NCBI GenBank assembly: GCA_964030785.1
Contig: OZ034969.1
Coordinates: 71,049,362 to 71,113,361 of the forward strand
Direction of reading: 5' to 3'
DNA: 64,000 nucleotides
Source of the DNA: Siderastrea siderea
Lineage: Eukaryota > Cnidaria > Anthozoa > Scleractinia > Rhizangiidae
In this document: piece by piece, positions 32,883-43,460 of the stretch
Layout of the letters: every line of letters begins with the position of its first letter
Numbering within the stretch: the stretch's first letter is position 1
The notes under the pieces: generated by a model
Seen by the model: only the letters and a program-made list of their open reading frames with translations
Told to the model about the DNA's origin: nothing
Databases searched by the model: none
Position numbers and translations under genes: made by a program

Positions 32883-35019
32883 AGATGCAGAGCCATATTA
32901 TGTTAAAAACTGGCGTCCAATATCTCTGTTAAACTGCGACTACAAACTGGCTACGAAAGCTGTCGCTAATCGACTCAAACAAGTACTTCCTAAACTTATT
33001 GAAAACGATCAGACCGGCTTTCTTAAAGGTAGATTTATCGGGGAGAACATCAGACTTATTGATAGTGTCATTAATTTTACAGCTGCTAAAAACATTCCTG
33101 GGCTTCTAGTTTTCCTTGATTTTGAGAAAGCCTTCGATACAGTAGAGTGGCCGCTCATACAGAAAACCTTTCAACACTTTAATTTTGGGCCATCCATTAT
33201 CAGCTGGATTAAGCTCTTTTATCATGATATAGAAACCTGTATCTTGAACAATGGCTGGTCTAGTAATTTTTTCAAACTAGAAAGAGGGGTAAGACAAGGC
33301 TGTCCGCTGTCACCTTATCTGTTCATTCTATGTGCAGAGGTCCTTGCGGACGCAATAAGAAATGACAATAACATCAAAGGTATAACAGTTGATGGACAGG
33401 AAATTAAAATCAGTTTATATGCAGACGATACAACTCTTATTCTAGATGGATCTAGGGCATCTTTCCAAAATTCACTGCAGGTATTAGAGTCTTTTAGTTT
33501 GATATCAGGTCTCCGATTAAATTATAAAAAAACAGAAGTGCTGTGGATTGGCGCCAATGCGGGTAGCAAAGAAAAATTGTGTCCTGAACATGATTTGAAA
33601 TGGATGAAAAATAAAGTCAAAACTCTAGGTGTATGGCTCTCAACCGACCCAATAATAACGATGAAAGCTAACTATGATGAAAAGTTAACAAAACTCAGGG
33701 CAAGCTTGAGCTGCTGGGAACTGCGAAGATTAAGTCTACTTGGAAAAATCACAGTGTTAAAAAGCTTAATTGTTTCTCAGCTCACGTATATTTTGTCGCC
33801 TTTGCCAACAAACCAGTGTGCTGTTGACGAGGTCAACACCCTTTTCTTCAAGTTTTTGTGGAATGGCAAAGGTGACAAGATCAAGCGTGATGTAATGATC
33901 AGTGAATACGAAGATGGAGGACTAAAGATGATTGATATAAGACTTTTCACCCAAGCCTTAAAACTAAACTGGGTGAAAAAGTACCTTGACACAGGAAATC
34001 ATGCAAAATGGAAGCTGTTTTTCAATTTACAATTAAGAGACTTAGGAGGCGGTACTATCTTCAAAGGTAATCTGCACAAAAAGGATTTACTAGCCCACTT
34101 CAAGGTATCAGATGTTTTCTTGCAAGAAATTTTGCAAACCTGGTCAAATATTAACTACGAAGATAATATTTATTCAAAGGAACAGTTACTTTCACAGTGT
34201 CTCTGGCTAAACTCTCTCATTCGAGTCAATAATAAACCAATACACTATGCAGCATGGTCTTCTCAAGGAATACAGAATATTGGTCATTTGATGGAAAATG
34301 AGACTAGATTTCTATCCTTCTCTGAATTCAAAGAGCGTTATAATATCAAGACAAACCTTCTATCTTTCTGTGGAGTAATATCAGCCATAAAACAGTTGGT
34401 CATAATCTTTAAGAAAAACGCCTCTCACGAAAACACCAACTATGAAAGTTTTCTTGATAAGTTTTTAGAGGCAAAAAATCCAAATAGAGCTGCATACAAA
34501 AAACTTGTAGAAAAGAAACAAAAGCAGCCCGTTAACAGCCAAACGAAATGGTCGGTGGACTGCATGATAGAAGAAAATGAAACTATTGACTGGAAGACTG
34601 CTTACAAGTTACCATTTCAATGTACGAAAATATCAAAACTTCTTGTTTTTCAATTTAAGCTCTTACACAGGAGACTGGCCACTAATAATTTCTTTAAAAA
34701 AATAAATCTAAACGACAACGACCTTTGCAGCTTCTGCCAACTCGAAGAGGAAACTCTTATCCATCTTTTCTGGAACTGTACGGTAACTTCCTCCTTTTGG
34801 GATAATTTTAAGCAATGGCTGCTCAATAATGAAACTTCTCTACGTTCGCTTGAGTTAACGCCTTCCTTGATTATAGGTTTAAAGCCCCACCCATTTCTTC
34901 GCAAGTATTTCTACTTTTTATTCTTAGTCGCAAGACTTTACATTTGGACCTGTAGAACACGATGTATTCGTCCTACGATAGACAATTTCCCCCTTTTCGT
35001 CTCACATTACAATATTTGA
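32878..35019 (+). CDS. LINE ORF2, reverse transcriptase and C-terminal part
   Basis: This is the continuation in the next frame, about 713 residues from the shift point. RT motifs are in order: VKNWRPISLLNCDYK, LDFEKAFDTVEW (first catalytic Asp), GVRQGCPLSPYLF, YADDTTLIL (catalytic YADD), GLRLNYKKTEVLW and LGVWLS. The C-terminus has the L1/Tx1 Cys-His cluster CSFCQLEEETLIHLFWNC (C-x2-C-x8-H-x4-C). The open frame extends upstream to 32779, but only from about 32878 does it resemble the family. It copies LINE RNA into DNA at the nicked target. Confidence 0.88.
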   Translation, partial: NKDAEPYYVKNWRPISLLNCDYKLATKAVANRLKQVLPKLIENDQTGFLKGRFIGENIRLIDSVINFTAAKNIPGLLVFLDFEKAFDTVEWPLIQKTFQHFNFGPSIISWIKLFYHDIETCILNNGWSSNFFKLERGVRQGCPLSPYLFILCAEVLADAIRNDNNIKGITVDGQEIKISLYADDTTLILDGSRASFQNSLQVLESFSLISGLRLNYKKTEVLWIGANAGSKEKLCPEHDLKWMKNKVKTLGVWLSTDPIITMKANYDEKLTKLRASLSCWELRRLSLLGKITVLKSLIVSQLTYILSPLPTNQCAVDEVNTLFFKFLWNGKGDKIKRDVMISEYEDGGLKMIDIRLFTQALKLNWVKKYLDTGNHAKWKLFFNLQLRDLGGGTIFKGNLHKKDLLAHFKVSDVFLQEILQTWSNINYEDNIYSKEQLLSQCLWLNSLIRVNNKPIHYAAWSSQGIQNIGHLMENETRFLSFSEFKERYNIKTNLLSFCGVISAIKQLVIIFKKNASHENTNYESFLDKFLEAKNPNRAAYKKLVEKKQKQPVNSQTKWSVDCMIEENETIDWKTAYKLPFQCTKISKLLVFQFKLLHRRLATNNFFKKINLNDNDLCSFCQLEEETLIHLFWNCTVTSSFWDNFKQWLLNNETSLRSLELTPSLIIGLKPHPFLRKYFYFLFLVARLYIWTCRTRCIRPTIDNFPLFVSHYNI

Positions 35020-35781
35020 AAGATATTTTTTCCTGCCTTTTGCGGATTGAGGACCACCTATGTGCAACGGTAGCTAGTCAGGGTACATGTAGTTCGAAAA
35101 GATAGCATAATAAGTTCAGTTTTTTGGGGGGGTTAATGCAAGCTAGTATTGTTGAAAGTAACGAATATTATGTAACATCTATATGCTGTATTTTCTACTT
35201 TGTTGTACTGCTATATAGCATTTTCCGCTGCTTACTATCAATAAATTTATTTTAAAAATGTAAGTAAAATATGGTATGTAGGTATGGTATGTCAGTATTA
35301 TGTAAGTGTTATGTTATCTATTAAGTTAGTATGTAACTAATGTTCTTTAAGTGAAGTGTAGTATGTATGGCATGTATTATGTAAATATGATGTCATGTAA
35401 GTTAGTATGTAAATATTATGTAAGTTATGTCTGTAAGTTAGTATGTTAGACGTAATGCAAGTAAATAAAGTGTAATAAAATAAAAAAAATTCATTAGCTT
35501 TTATTTTCTTTATTTTGTACACAAACCCATAAGCTCTAAGCCTTAAACAGTTTTTATTGATTGGCAGGACAACGGAACGAACTGACACTAGAGGGATACT
35601 ATGGAGTTTACCTTGGTGTACCTTACATTAACCGTCAGTAGTGACCCATATGCGATACGTCTGCTTAGCCCACAGGGGGAAATTGATCGGAATGGCTGGA
35701 TTTTACTTAAGCACAAAGTAATTACAGGGTATGCTGAAGAACAACGTAAATTGGTTATCAAATTAGTAAAAATGCACTGAC

Positions 35782-36065
35782 CTCAGTAACAACAGAAGTG
35801 AATTCATCTGTGAATTCCCAGTCTTTCCTGGGAATATTACATCTGTATGAGTACTTTTTGTCTCCGAGATAAATGGTTTCATTAAAAGGGCAGGTGGAGT
35901 TACTTTTACACTTCCAGCCAGGCTCCGATGCAATGAACAGCATGGCAGTAACAGGAGCGGCCCACCAGAATCCATATACCAAATTGGTAAATACGTTGAG
36001 CATAACCTGGAAGCGACCAAAGCTGCCAATCTTCTCCAAACCCTCGTCAGTGGTTAGCTTCATCA
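35782..36065 (-). pseudogene. Orphan SLC22-like first exon
   Basis: On the minus strand an acceptor TTTTTTCAG leads to ATG at 36063, and the frame runs to a donor GTCAGT after 35782, ending FTSVVTE. It encodes TM1 and the first extracellular loop: KLTTDEGLEKIGSFGRFQ, a hydrophobic helix, ASEPGWKC, two sequons (NST, NET) and CNIPRKDWEF. It aligns with exon 1 of the transporter at 20563 and ends at the same codon and phase. No exons 2-9 follow downstream on the minus strand: the LINE begins within about 300 bases, then the gap and the receptor gene on the other strand. It cannot be exon 1 of the minus-strand gene at 57817-63819, because it lies downstream of it. It is probably a truncated third copy, possibly broken by the LINE or a rearrangement. 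The frame itself is intact. Confidence 0.75.
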
Positions 36066-38290
36066 CTGAAAAAAAATTAGCAGTATAACAGTCAAACCTT
36101 TATTGAGCAGCTTAGTCTTGAACGGTCAGCAAACAGCTGTCAAGCCAAAATTTGCTGCTCTTGATCGAATTAACCTTGACCTCAATCAGCACTCACTTCT
36201 GTTAAAGTGACCATATGGCCTTCTACGAAGTCCCAACGAGTTATTGTTTGATTAGAATTTTTTCTTTCACCTACCTTCACCGTTCACTTGTGTGAATCGG
36301 AGAATTAATCGGTGAGTTTGTCATTTCCCAGGGTCTACCATACGGAAATCGTTATTATTTTCAATAAATAACTACAACCCTTTATTTGTTAACTTCGGAA
36401 AAATTTTTGTAATATTGGTAATAAAGACATGTCGACATTACAAAGGGAAAAATCTACCTTGACAATGATTTTCATTTATTTCAATTATTTATTTATTTAC
36501 TTGTTTATTTATCCATCTATTAATATTGAAAACGACATGTAATTATGGTAGAAGCTAGAAATAACTCGCTACTGAACACACCTCTTAACAAAATTACACA
36601 GTGGCAAACTTTTTATGCCCTAATACATTCGTTTCAGTTGATACGAGAAGGTCTCAAATGACCGAATTAAAATGACTATTGTAACAACAAGTTTTCTTGT
36701 TATACTACAGAATGGGGAATTATCACCGGTTGCACACATGTATTAGCATGGACTCGCAAGGAAAATGTAACTTCGTTTCAGTATGAACATTTTGACAGCT
36801 AGCCTTTTACGCAAACTTTGGCCGTCCAAGTGAAATGTTGGAGCGACTTTAGAATACCCAGCCGACTTATTACCTATCTCTAAACTTTTTGCACAGAACG
36901 AGGCCCGATGAATTCAAAAGGACCATTCTTTTCCAGTGAAATGCAAATAAGAGGCTCGGTATTCTCATAAGGGTGGATTCATTTGCAGCATACGCGTACA
37001 GCAAAAAATGCGACAACCTGTTTGTTTACATCGCGATTAGGTTACACGTATGGGGTAAGCGATAAATCAGTGGCGGGCTCCAGCGTGTACTCGTACTTCA
37101 TTGGCTATTTTGACACCGTCGAGAGAATTGTCTCAATTACTTGCGAAACTGGTCAACATTTTTCCGTGCTGCTGTAATGCAAATTTATCGAAGGATGAAT
37201 GCGATAGATCGATGCACCATTGATTAATCTCATAGTCTATACGCGTACCCTGAATGCGATGCAAATAAACAGGCTGTCGAACATATCACCCTGTGAATTT
37301 TAATTATTACAGTTTTGTTTTGCAGATAACGTATACAAGTTTGCCGGAACAACTGGTAAATCAGAAGTACCCGTATCAGTTGAACTATTTCCCTAGCTTA
37401 GAAAAGAAAACTGATAGAAAAAAGTACATAATCATCTTCTCTTTATACCACTACTATCTCATCTTCCCCCCTGCCGGCGCCATATTCTCCAAAGCTACTT
37501 CCACCACTAGCCTCTAAATTGTAGTTAGTTATTACGTTCTCGACCGCGTTTAAAGGCAAATTAATTTCTGACACTTTCCTTACTTTCCGCTGTGTAGCTG
37601 TGTTCCTGTATCAAGATCATGAATTGCTGATATTTATTTAATGAGTGCGTCTCATGTCGGAACAGAACGTTTTAGAAGTTTTACTGGAGCCTTTTAAAAT
37701 TACGTCTGGTCTTAACCTAAGCTTTAAGCCCCGCCTGGATAATTACTACGTTTAAGCAATTCCATGAGTTGTCCAGTAAAACAATTTGAGTCTCAAAAAA
37801 CGGTTGGTCGGCGTGTCGGCGTGAACAAGCAAAACAGCTGGTAGGATCTTAAAACTTGGCTGTTGCTGTAGTTGTTCGGTCACTCGTTATTGTGAAAAAA
37901 GCAAATTTACATTGAAATCAATTGCAGGACCGTGAACTTGGTGATACGCAGTGATTTGTAATTTGTACTATTGTAATTCATATGTGGGTGTATTTGTTTG
38001 CAGCATATGCGTATAGTTGTCGTATTTGTACGTGCGAAAACCCTGAAAACCGATTGGTCCGTAGCTAGAAAACGATATAGCAAACAATAGGCGTTTATTT
38101 TCAATCTGAGACCAGGTGGGCGGCATCTTCGGGAATGTATGCGTAAACTGCAATTTTAAAATCAAGGTTTAACTGAGATATGATGGTTTTCAATAAAAGG
38201 AAGCTTGGTCATAAAATTGGGCTGTTGTAGCCAGAAGTTTCCTTCGTGAAGTAAAACGTTTGACTCTGACTTTTTTTCAGCTCCTTTCTG
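36066..38290. other. No gene recognised
   Basis: This flanks the orphan exon. AT-rich with ATTTATTT-type runs near 36475-36520. Short open frames have no recognisable product, and I see no inverted ends. Confidence 0.35.
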
Positions 38291-38562
38291 AAGGCCGAAT
38301 AATAAGGACAACTTTTTCGTATAACGTGTCGCGTAACAATGTTGCGTTGCAAGTTGAGATTGTTTGTTGCGCGTATTACCTCCTCGCGCAACAAACTGTT
38401 TCATGTACTGTTGCAGAAAGTAGACGTCGTTTCTACTTTCAGCAGAATAAAAATTTGCTGAACGCAGACGAAGTAATACGCGCAACAAATAATCTCAACC
38501 TATAACGTAACATTGTTGCGCAACAAGTTGCACGAAAATAATGCCCGTATTACTTGGCCTTA
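38291..38562. repeat. Fold-back MITE with long inverted arms
   Basis: The arms are about 85-90 bases each. The left starts AAGGCCGAATAATAAGGACA and includes GTAACAATGTTGCG and TTGTTGCGCGTATTAC. The right arm is its imperfect reverse complement (GTAATACGCGCAACAA ... CATTGTTGCGCAACAAG ... TTACTTGGCCTT). The remaining loop is about 90 bases. It is non-coding. Confidence 0.75.
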
Positions 38563-38602
38563 AAGAAGTTTCAGTTTCGGTTTTGGCCGCGTACTAAGGC
38601 CA

Positions 38603-38713
38603 AGGCCAAACGTCGAAATCAACATGAGTCAAGCCTAATGGAAATGAGCAAAAGCTAATGTTTTTGCTAATTTGCATTAGGTTCGAGTCATGTAAAGTTC
38701 GACGTTTAGCCCT
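38603..38713. repeat. Short fold-back repeat
   Basis: Arms of about 38 bases: GGCCAAACGTCGAA ... CATGAGTC ... CCTAATG at 38603-38640 against the reverse complement at 38675-38713. The loop is about 34 bases. It adjoins the Penelope-like remnant. Confidence 0.65.
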
Positions 38714-38728
38714 GGTCTAAGACAACCA

Positions 38729-39250
38729 CAGGTTAAAGTCGCCTACAAACCACAAATCACCATCAACAGCCTCTTGCGCACAAGCTGCAAACCGGCCCAA
38801 CTGAAATCGGGCATAGTATACAAAATGGTCAAACAGAAAGACATCTGAAGACGCGGATTGCAGAACACAAAAAGGCTGTCTCTCGATCTGTTTGACCACA
38901 ACTCCAAGGTTGCACGCCATTTCCATGAAAACAGTCATAACATAAACTTTAGTAATGATAAAGTTGTTGGACACGAGGCAAATTTTTAAGAGCGACTTTT
39001 CCTGGAAGCCTAGTTGTCAACGAAAGACCTGAACACTGGGAACGACCACATCGCTATTCCAGAGGTCAACACATCTCTGGCGTGTGCCTGTTAGTCCCGC
39101 AGTACGTTTGCAACATTACGAGAAACTTTTTGGCAACTTTTTAGCGCGCGCATGCATGTGATTTAATTTAAGTTCACAATCATTTATCAAACTGATGAAG
39201 GCTTTAAGCGTTAGTCGAAACGTCTTTAGCAAGGATCTGAGAACAAGCCA
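38729..39250 (+). mobile_element. Penelope-like element remnant (GIY-YIG endonuclease end)
   Basis: Split reading frames encode the C-terminal part of a Penelope-like protein: KSGIVYK, then, after a frameshift, GQTERHLKTRIAEHKKAVS, then, after another, DHNSKVARHFHENSHNINF. These match the GIY-YIG nuclease (Tyr, Gly-Gln-Thr, the Arg-Ile-x-Glu-His helix and the His-containing end). In-frame stops follow (about 38987 and 39011). The 3' part contains GATGAAGGCTTTAAGCG, a common tail phrase of such elements. It is a dead fragment; the RT domain is absent. Confidence 0.75.
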
Positions 39251-40224
39251 GTTTTACTTCACGGAGCTTGGTCATGTCAGTTCAATTCAAGCACTTTTTT
39301 ACCTACAGGGTACTAACAGGCTCCTAAATTTCATGGTTTTATGATCGTTACAGGTTTCTTCTAAGCTAAGGCTGCTTACTTAGAACGTTTGTGTACATTC
39401 ATGATGTAAAAAATATGACTTAGAACTTACAGTAAAAACCCGCATAAAAGAACAAGTGGATTAAGAACACTCAGGCTGAAATTTGGTTAAAAAAGTACCA
39501 TATACATAAGAACACATTCAGCCTGAAAAATGAAAATTGTTCTTATGTAAAAAAATTGGCTGCCAGTTAGATTAGAATAACCTACTAAGGTACAGTACTA
39601 AGTAGATCAATACATGTGCTAGACCATTGCACACATAGAGTTTCACAGCAGGTATATATGGGAATTTCCAGGGTACATTTAGCAATTGTTTTTAGACTTG
39701 GCTAATTTATGTAGCTAAATAACTGTTACCTTCTGTCAATCATGCTGACATGAAATTGTTTAATTTTACAACTCTGAACTCCTGACCTTTCAGTTGAACT
39801 GTTCTAGTTTTCATCTCAATGAAAAATGTCTTTGAATTGGTCACTGAAAACATGGTAAATCAATGTTGACAATCACATTTTCGTAGGTCACTGATTTTCC
39901 AATCTGACCCTTCTTTCTGCCAATACATTCCGCCTCAATTTGCCCATGCTGTGACAAAAACTTATGAAAAATCTTGGATAGTTCGACTGGTACGTGTCCA
40001 CTGCATATCTGTCATGGTCATTCTCCGGTTCCATCTCGCAGTCCATAACTTCCCCAATATACACCTAGCCATACTACCTCGGATCAAAGTCGAGTTAATA
40101 TGGTAATTTTTTCCAGGTTTCAACTGGCAAAAGAGGCCAAAAGATGAGGAAGCAAAGTGTCCAAACTTTGGTTCAAAAAAAAGAATGAAATCGAAAATCT
40201 AAGCATGCTATGGCGCAGACGAAG

Positions 40225-41023
40225 CTGCAAAATTTAAAGGAAGCAGCAATTGGTTCCAGAGATTCAAGAAAAGACACAACACAGTACTGAGGAGAATGAC
40301 CAACAAGAAAAAACTCTGTGCAGATGATGGCCAGGATACGATCCAGAAATTCCACAGGGATTTGAGGAATGCCACGAAAATACAAAGGAGAAGAAACAAG
40401 TCCTCTACAGTTGACCCAAAGTATGGAAGATGGATGCCTAAAAATAGATACAATGTCGACCAGGTTCCTCTCCCATTTGTAAATGAGCAAGATGAAACCT
40501 ACATGTGTACGACACATTGGGTGCTAAGCAAGTGTGGGTGTCACAACCATCATCCGGTTTAGATAAACGACAGGCTACCCTACAACTTTGTATTAGGGCT
40601 GATGGGGAACAAAATGTGAAGCCAGCTCTTATCTTCAGAAGAAAAGGGCGTATGGCCAATGAGGAGAAAGAAAAGTATGACAAGAGGGTTGATGCGTATT
40701 TCCAGCAAAATGCCTGGATGGATGAAGAAATCAACATGCAGTGGGTCCAGGGCACACTTATTCCAGGAATTGGGAATGACAAAGAAGAAAAAGTTCTATT
40801 TGCAGACAATGTCGGCTTCCAACAAAGTCATCAATTCCATGAAACATGCAGAAGTCAGATCAACACTACAGTTTACATGCTGCCTGAAAACCACATAGAC
40901 AAAATCCAGCCCATTGATGCAGGATGTGGTCGAATGATGAAAGTTAAAATATTGATGCAGCAATGGAAACGTGGCTGGAAGAGGAGAACAATCTCGATAA
41001 ATGGCAGGATAGACTTTCAGTGA
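40225..41023 (+). pseudogene. pogo/Tigger-like DDE transposase, broken
   Basis: The N-terminal visible part reads KFKGSSNWFQRFKKRHN...LRRMTNKKK, a CENP-B-type DNA-binding helix. The catalytic part follows: RYNVDQVPLPFV (first Asp), LFADNVGF (second Asp region) and QPIDAGCGRMMK (third Asp). Two frames must be joined: one ends in a stop at 40560-40562 and the other is open through to TGA at 41021. The shift is at about 40500-40511, where 8 extra bases (ATGTGTAC) sit between two TAC triplets. An in-frame TAA also lies upstream at about 40199-40201. It is therefore inactive here. It would cut and paste the element by its terminal repeats. Confidence 0.8.
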
Positions 41024-41073
41024 AGGATAGAAGGATCTTGCTGACCCAATGGACTAGGGAGTTGTGGAGTGAG

Positions 41074-41314
41074 TTAAAGGAACTATGTCACGGCGTTTTC
41101 ATTCGTTTTTCTGATCTGACAAAATTATTTTCTCATTAACGGAAACCACTTATAATAGTTTCCTAAGTTAGAAAAACGCCAAAGAAGTAATAATTAACCG
41201 AAACTAAACAAGGATGGTTACGACTGAGGGAGATTAAGACGGATTACGAATGACAAACTTGAAAAAACTTGCCAGCTTTTTCAAGTTGCGTTATCCGTGA
41301 CGTAGCTCCTTTAA
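41074..41314. repeat. MITE with TTAA duplication nested in the transposon
   Basis: The termini are AGGAACTATGTCACGG and, reverse-complemented, AGGAGCTACGTCACGG, with TTAA at 41074-41077 and 41311-41314. A TTAA target site is typical of piggyBac-type elements. A partial copy of the same family makes up most of an intron at 58049-58161. Confidence 0.75.
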
Positions 41315-42590
41315 GTAATGATCAGACTTTTTTGAAGAGATTGTTTGAGAAAACTGGCTGTTTGCTAACAGCAGATGGCTCTGATGATGTAAAGATCTCA
41401 CCCCAAGGTTTGGAAAATTATCAGATTTAAATGGATCTGATAATTGGACTGGAAATTTGAGAAACTGGATGCTGACATTTTGCTCTCTCAGTTTGCTTGT
41501 AGGATTGGGGACCAGTCAATGGTTACATGAAAAGAGGGAGGGGGAGCTGGTGCATTTTGAATTTGCTTGACTTTTGCTGAGTTTCGAGATGTCTATCACC
41601 AGAATTGCTACCCCTCCCCCAGTGTAATATTATTGCCTTGATTAATGCAGTTACGGTTAGTTCCATCCATTACTGTAATTAATTAAAATGTTGTGCTTGC
41701 ACATTGATTTCATCTGTTGGTAGTCTATGCAGTATTTATTTTTTAGCAACAATTTTAAGAACACCTTAAGAACATTTTCAGGCTGATTTTGCAGAAAACA
41801 CCCGATATATAACAACAAAATCAGCCTGAACCCCCAAAACACGTGTTCTTCTTTGCGGGTTTTTACTGTACTTAATTTACACTTAGTTAATGTACAGTTA
41901 CAGGTATGTTGTTACTAAAAAATAGCCCAAAACGGGGGGATTCAATACACACATTGCACCTTTCCGGATTGGATCAAAGCAATTTATACTTTTACATCCA
42001 CACTCAGTGAAAGCCTGGTCAAACCCAGTAGGCAACATCAAGGAAGGCCGCTGGTCTTTCAAAAATCGTAGCAACATAGTCAAGTAGACCTTCATTTAGT
42101 AGCACTACAACTGAGTCGTTGACTAAACGTTTACGCAAATTTTCACTGTATAAAGATCTTAATTTTCACGGGCGTATTCTTTTGCAGCGAAGCGTAGCAA
42201 GCGGGCATGGTAAGCTCGTCAGTTTCAAAACCACACAATTTTGTGGAATACATTTGTGAAAGAGACCAGCTGCCAACAAATAATACGGTAATGAAACGTA
42301 CGCGGATGAATGTTAATTTACCGATGTTTCTGTTTTTATTTCGCACCCTTAAAGTGATGCAATGACCTCAAAATTTACAGAGATAGTGTAGCACATGTTG
42401 AACTTTAAAACAAGAGATTTTTAAAAAATCTATAGACTAGTTTTTGAATTACAGCTTCCGGAACAAAGACACCACTTTCTTACCAAAATAAGCACATTAA
42501 AGACTACTAGTGACCGTTGAATTAACTGAAATCGAATGAAGCAAATTGGACGAAACCTTTGTAGAAGGTAGCCCTATACCGCAGTACAAA

Positions 42591-43039
42591 ACCGTAAACT
42601 GCCGCTTATAAGCCCTGGGCTTATACAACTTCGTAAAGGGTTTTTGGTGGGCTTATATCCGGGGGGGCTTATAAGGGGCATAAGAAAAACGTTTCGAAAT
42701 GAGCCACAGCAGTGTTGATCGAAATATGTTTCTAATTTACCAGTTTTTTATTAACCTTTGAAATGTCATAATAAATCGAATTCATTTCAATTTTAACAAC
42801 AAGAGTGCAACAACAAACTGTAACAACACGAGTGCAACCTGAACGTAACAAAACAGAGGCTCAGAGTTCATCTTCGCAGTGTTCTGTGAGAGTGTTTAAC
42901 ATAAAGAAAATAAGGAAAACTAGAGGGGGGGCTTATATCCTGGGGGGCTTATAACCGGATGTATTTTTTTGTTTACAGGTAGATGGGCCTATAACCGGGG
43001 GGTTATAAGCGGGGGGGCTTATAAGCGGCAGTTTACGGT
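42591..43039. repeat. MITE with CTTATAAGC-rich ends
   Basis: The left end ACCGTAAACTGCCGCTTATA is matched in reverse complement at the right end (TATAAGCGGCAGTTTACGGT). GGGGGGCTTATA words recur at both ends. The core contains AACAAGAGTGCAACAACAA repeats. It is non-coding. Confidence 0.75.
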
Positions 43040-43057
43040 ATATAGTAAAGTGGTCTT

Positions 43058-43136
43058 TAGCCTGCGTAGCAAGCATTTTCGTAATATAGGGCTTTCCGCA
43101 GGTTTGAAGCATCTTTCGCTTTTGCTACGCAGGCTA
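43058..43136. repeat. Short hairpin repeat (TAGCCTGCGTAGC arms)
   Basis: TAGCCTGCGTAGCAAGC on the left is answered by GCTACGCAGGCTA on the right. The loop contains TTTCCGCAGGTTTGAAGC, shared with the arms of the element at 6565-7069. A half-copy (GTAGCCTGCGTAGCTGGCG) lies near 46762. Confidence 0.65.
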
Positions 43137-43290
43137 AGTCGTTTTATCCGTAGCTGCGGAAGGCAGTTGTCTCGAGGAACAAATAACAATGAAGGTAAAT
43201 CTTTAATTTTTTCAAGAAAAATATTTAACTCCAGTTTTTTCGAAAACTCTCTCGTAGAAATTTTTCAAGTTTGCAGACTTATAGATAGTC

Positions 43291-43460
43291 AGGCGGTTAC
43301 GAGAAAAAATTGTGCACTTTTGGTTAAAAGCATGAAATTTTGCATGGAGAGGCCTTTTTATATAGTTAACGGATGTAGATGTGGAGCCACCGAAAAAAAC
43401 CGTTTTTTTCCGAGTTATGATGATTTTTAAAAAAGGCCGCCATTTTGAACCGGAAATAGA
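43291..43460 (+). repeat. Left inverted flank of the candidate mobile unit
   Basis: This is the forward copy of the inverted pair. The key words are AGGCGGTTACG, GGTTAAAAGCATGAAATTT and GGCCGCCATTTTGAACCGG. A second GGCCGCCATTTTGAACCGG occurs at about 43616-43635, so the inner part may be duplicated. Confidence 0.65.

Larger units (their letters stand above)
31201..35480 (+). mobile_element. L1/Tx1-type LINE, 5' end lost in the gap
   Basis: The visible element holds an ORF2 coding for an apurinic-type endonuclease and reverse transcriptase, split by one frameshift at about 32875-32880, and a 3' untranslated region. Downstream of the ORF is a TATG/GTAAGT-rich tail (35260-35470) containing AATAAA at 35464 and a terminal A-rich stretch. 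ORF1 is not visible. Low decay indicates a recent insertion. Target duplications cannot be judged because of the gap. Confidence 0.88.
39430..41868 (+). mobile_element. pogo/Tigger-like DNA transposon with TIRs and TA duplication
   Basis: It begins CAGTAAAAACCCGCA at 39430 and ends with the reverse complement TGCGGGTTTTTACTG at 41868. TA flanks both ends (39428-39429 and 41869-41870). The inner terminal regions carry further matched words (AAGAACA, TCAGGCTGA) in inverted positions. Total length is 2,439 bp. It contains a CENP-B-type helix-turn-helix and DDE transposase, now frameshifted, and a nested TTAA-flanked MITE at 41074-41314. Confidence 0.88.

Noticed and set aside
35782..36065. First exon of the minus-strand transporter at 57.8-63.8 kb
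   Set aside because: It lies downstream of that gene on the minus strand, so it cannot be spliced as exon 1 without a rearrangement.
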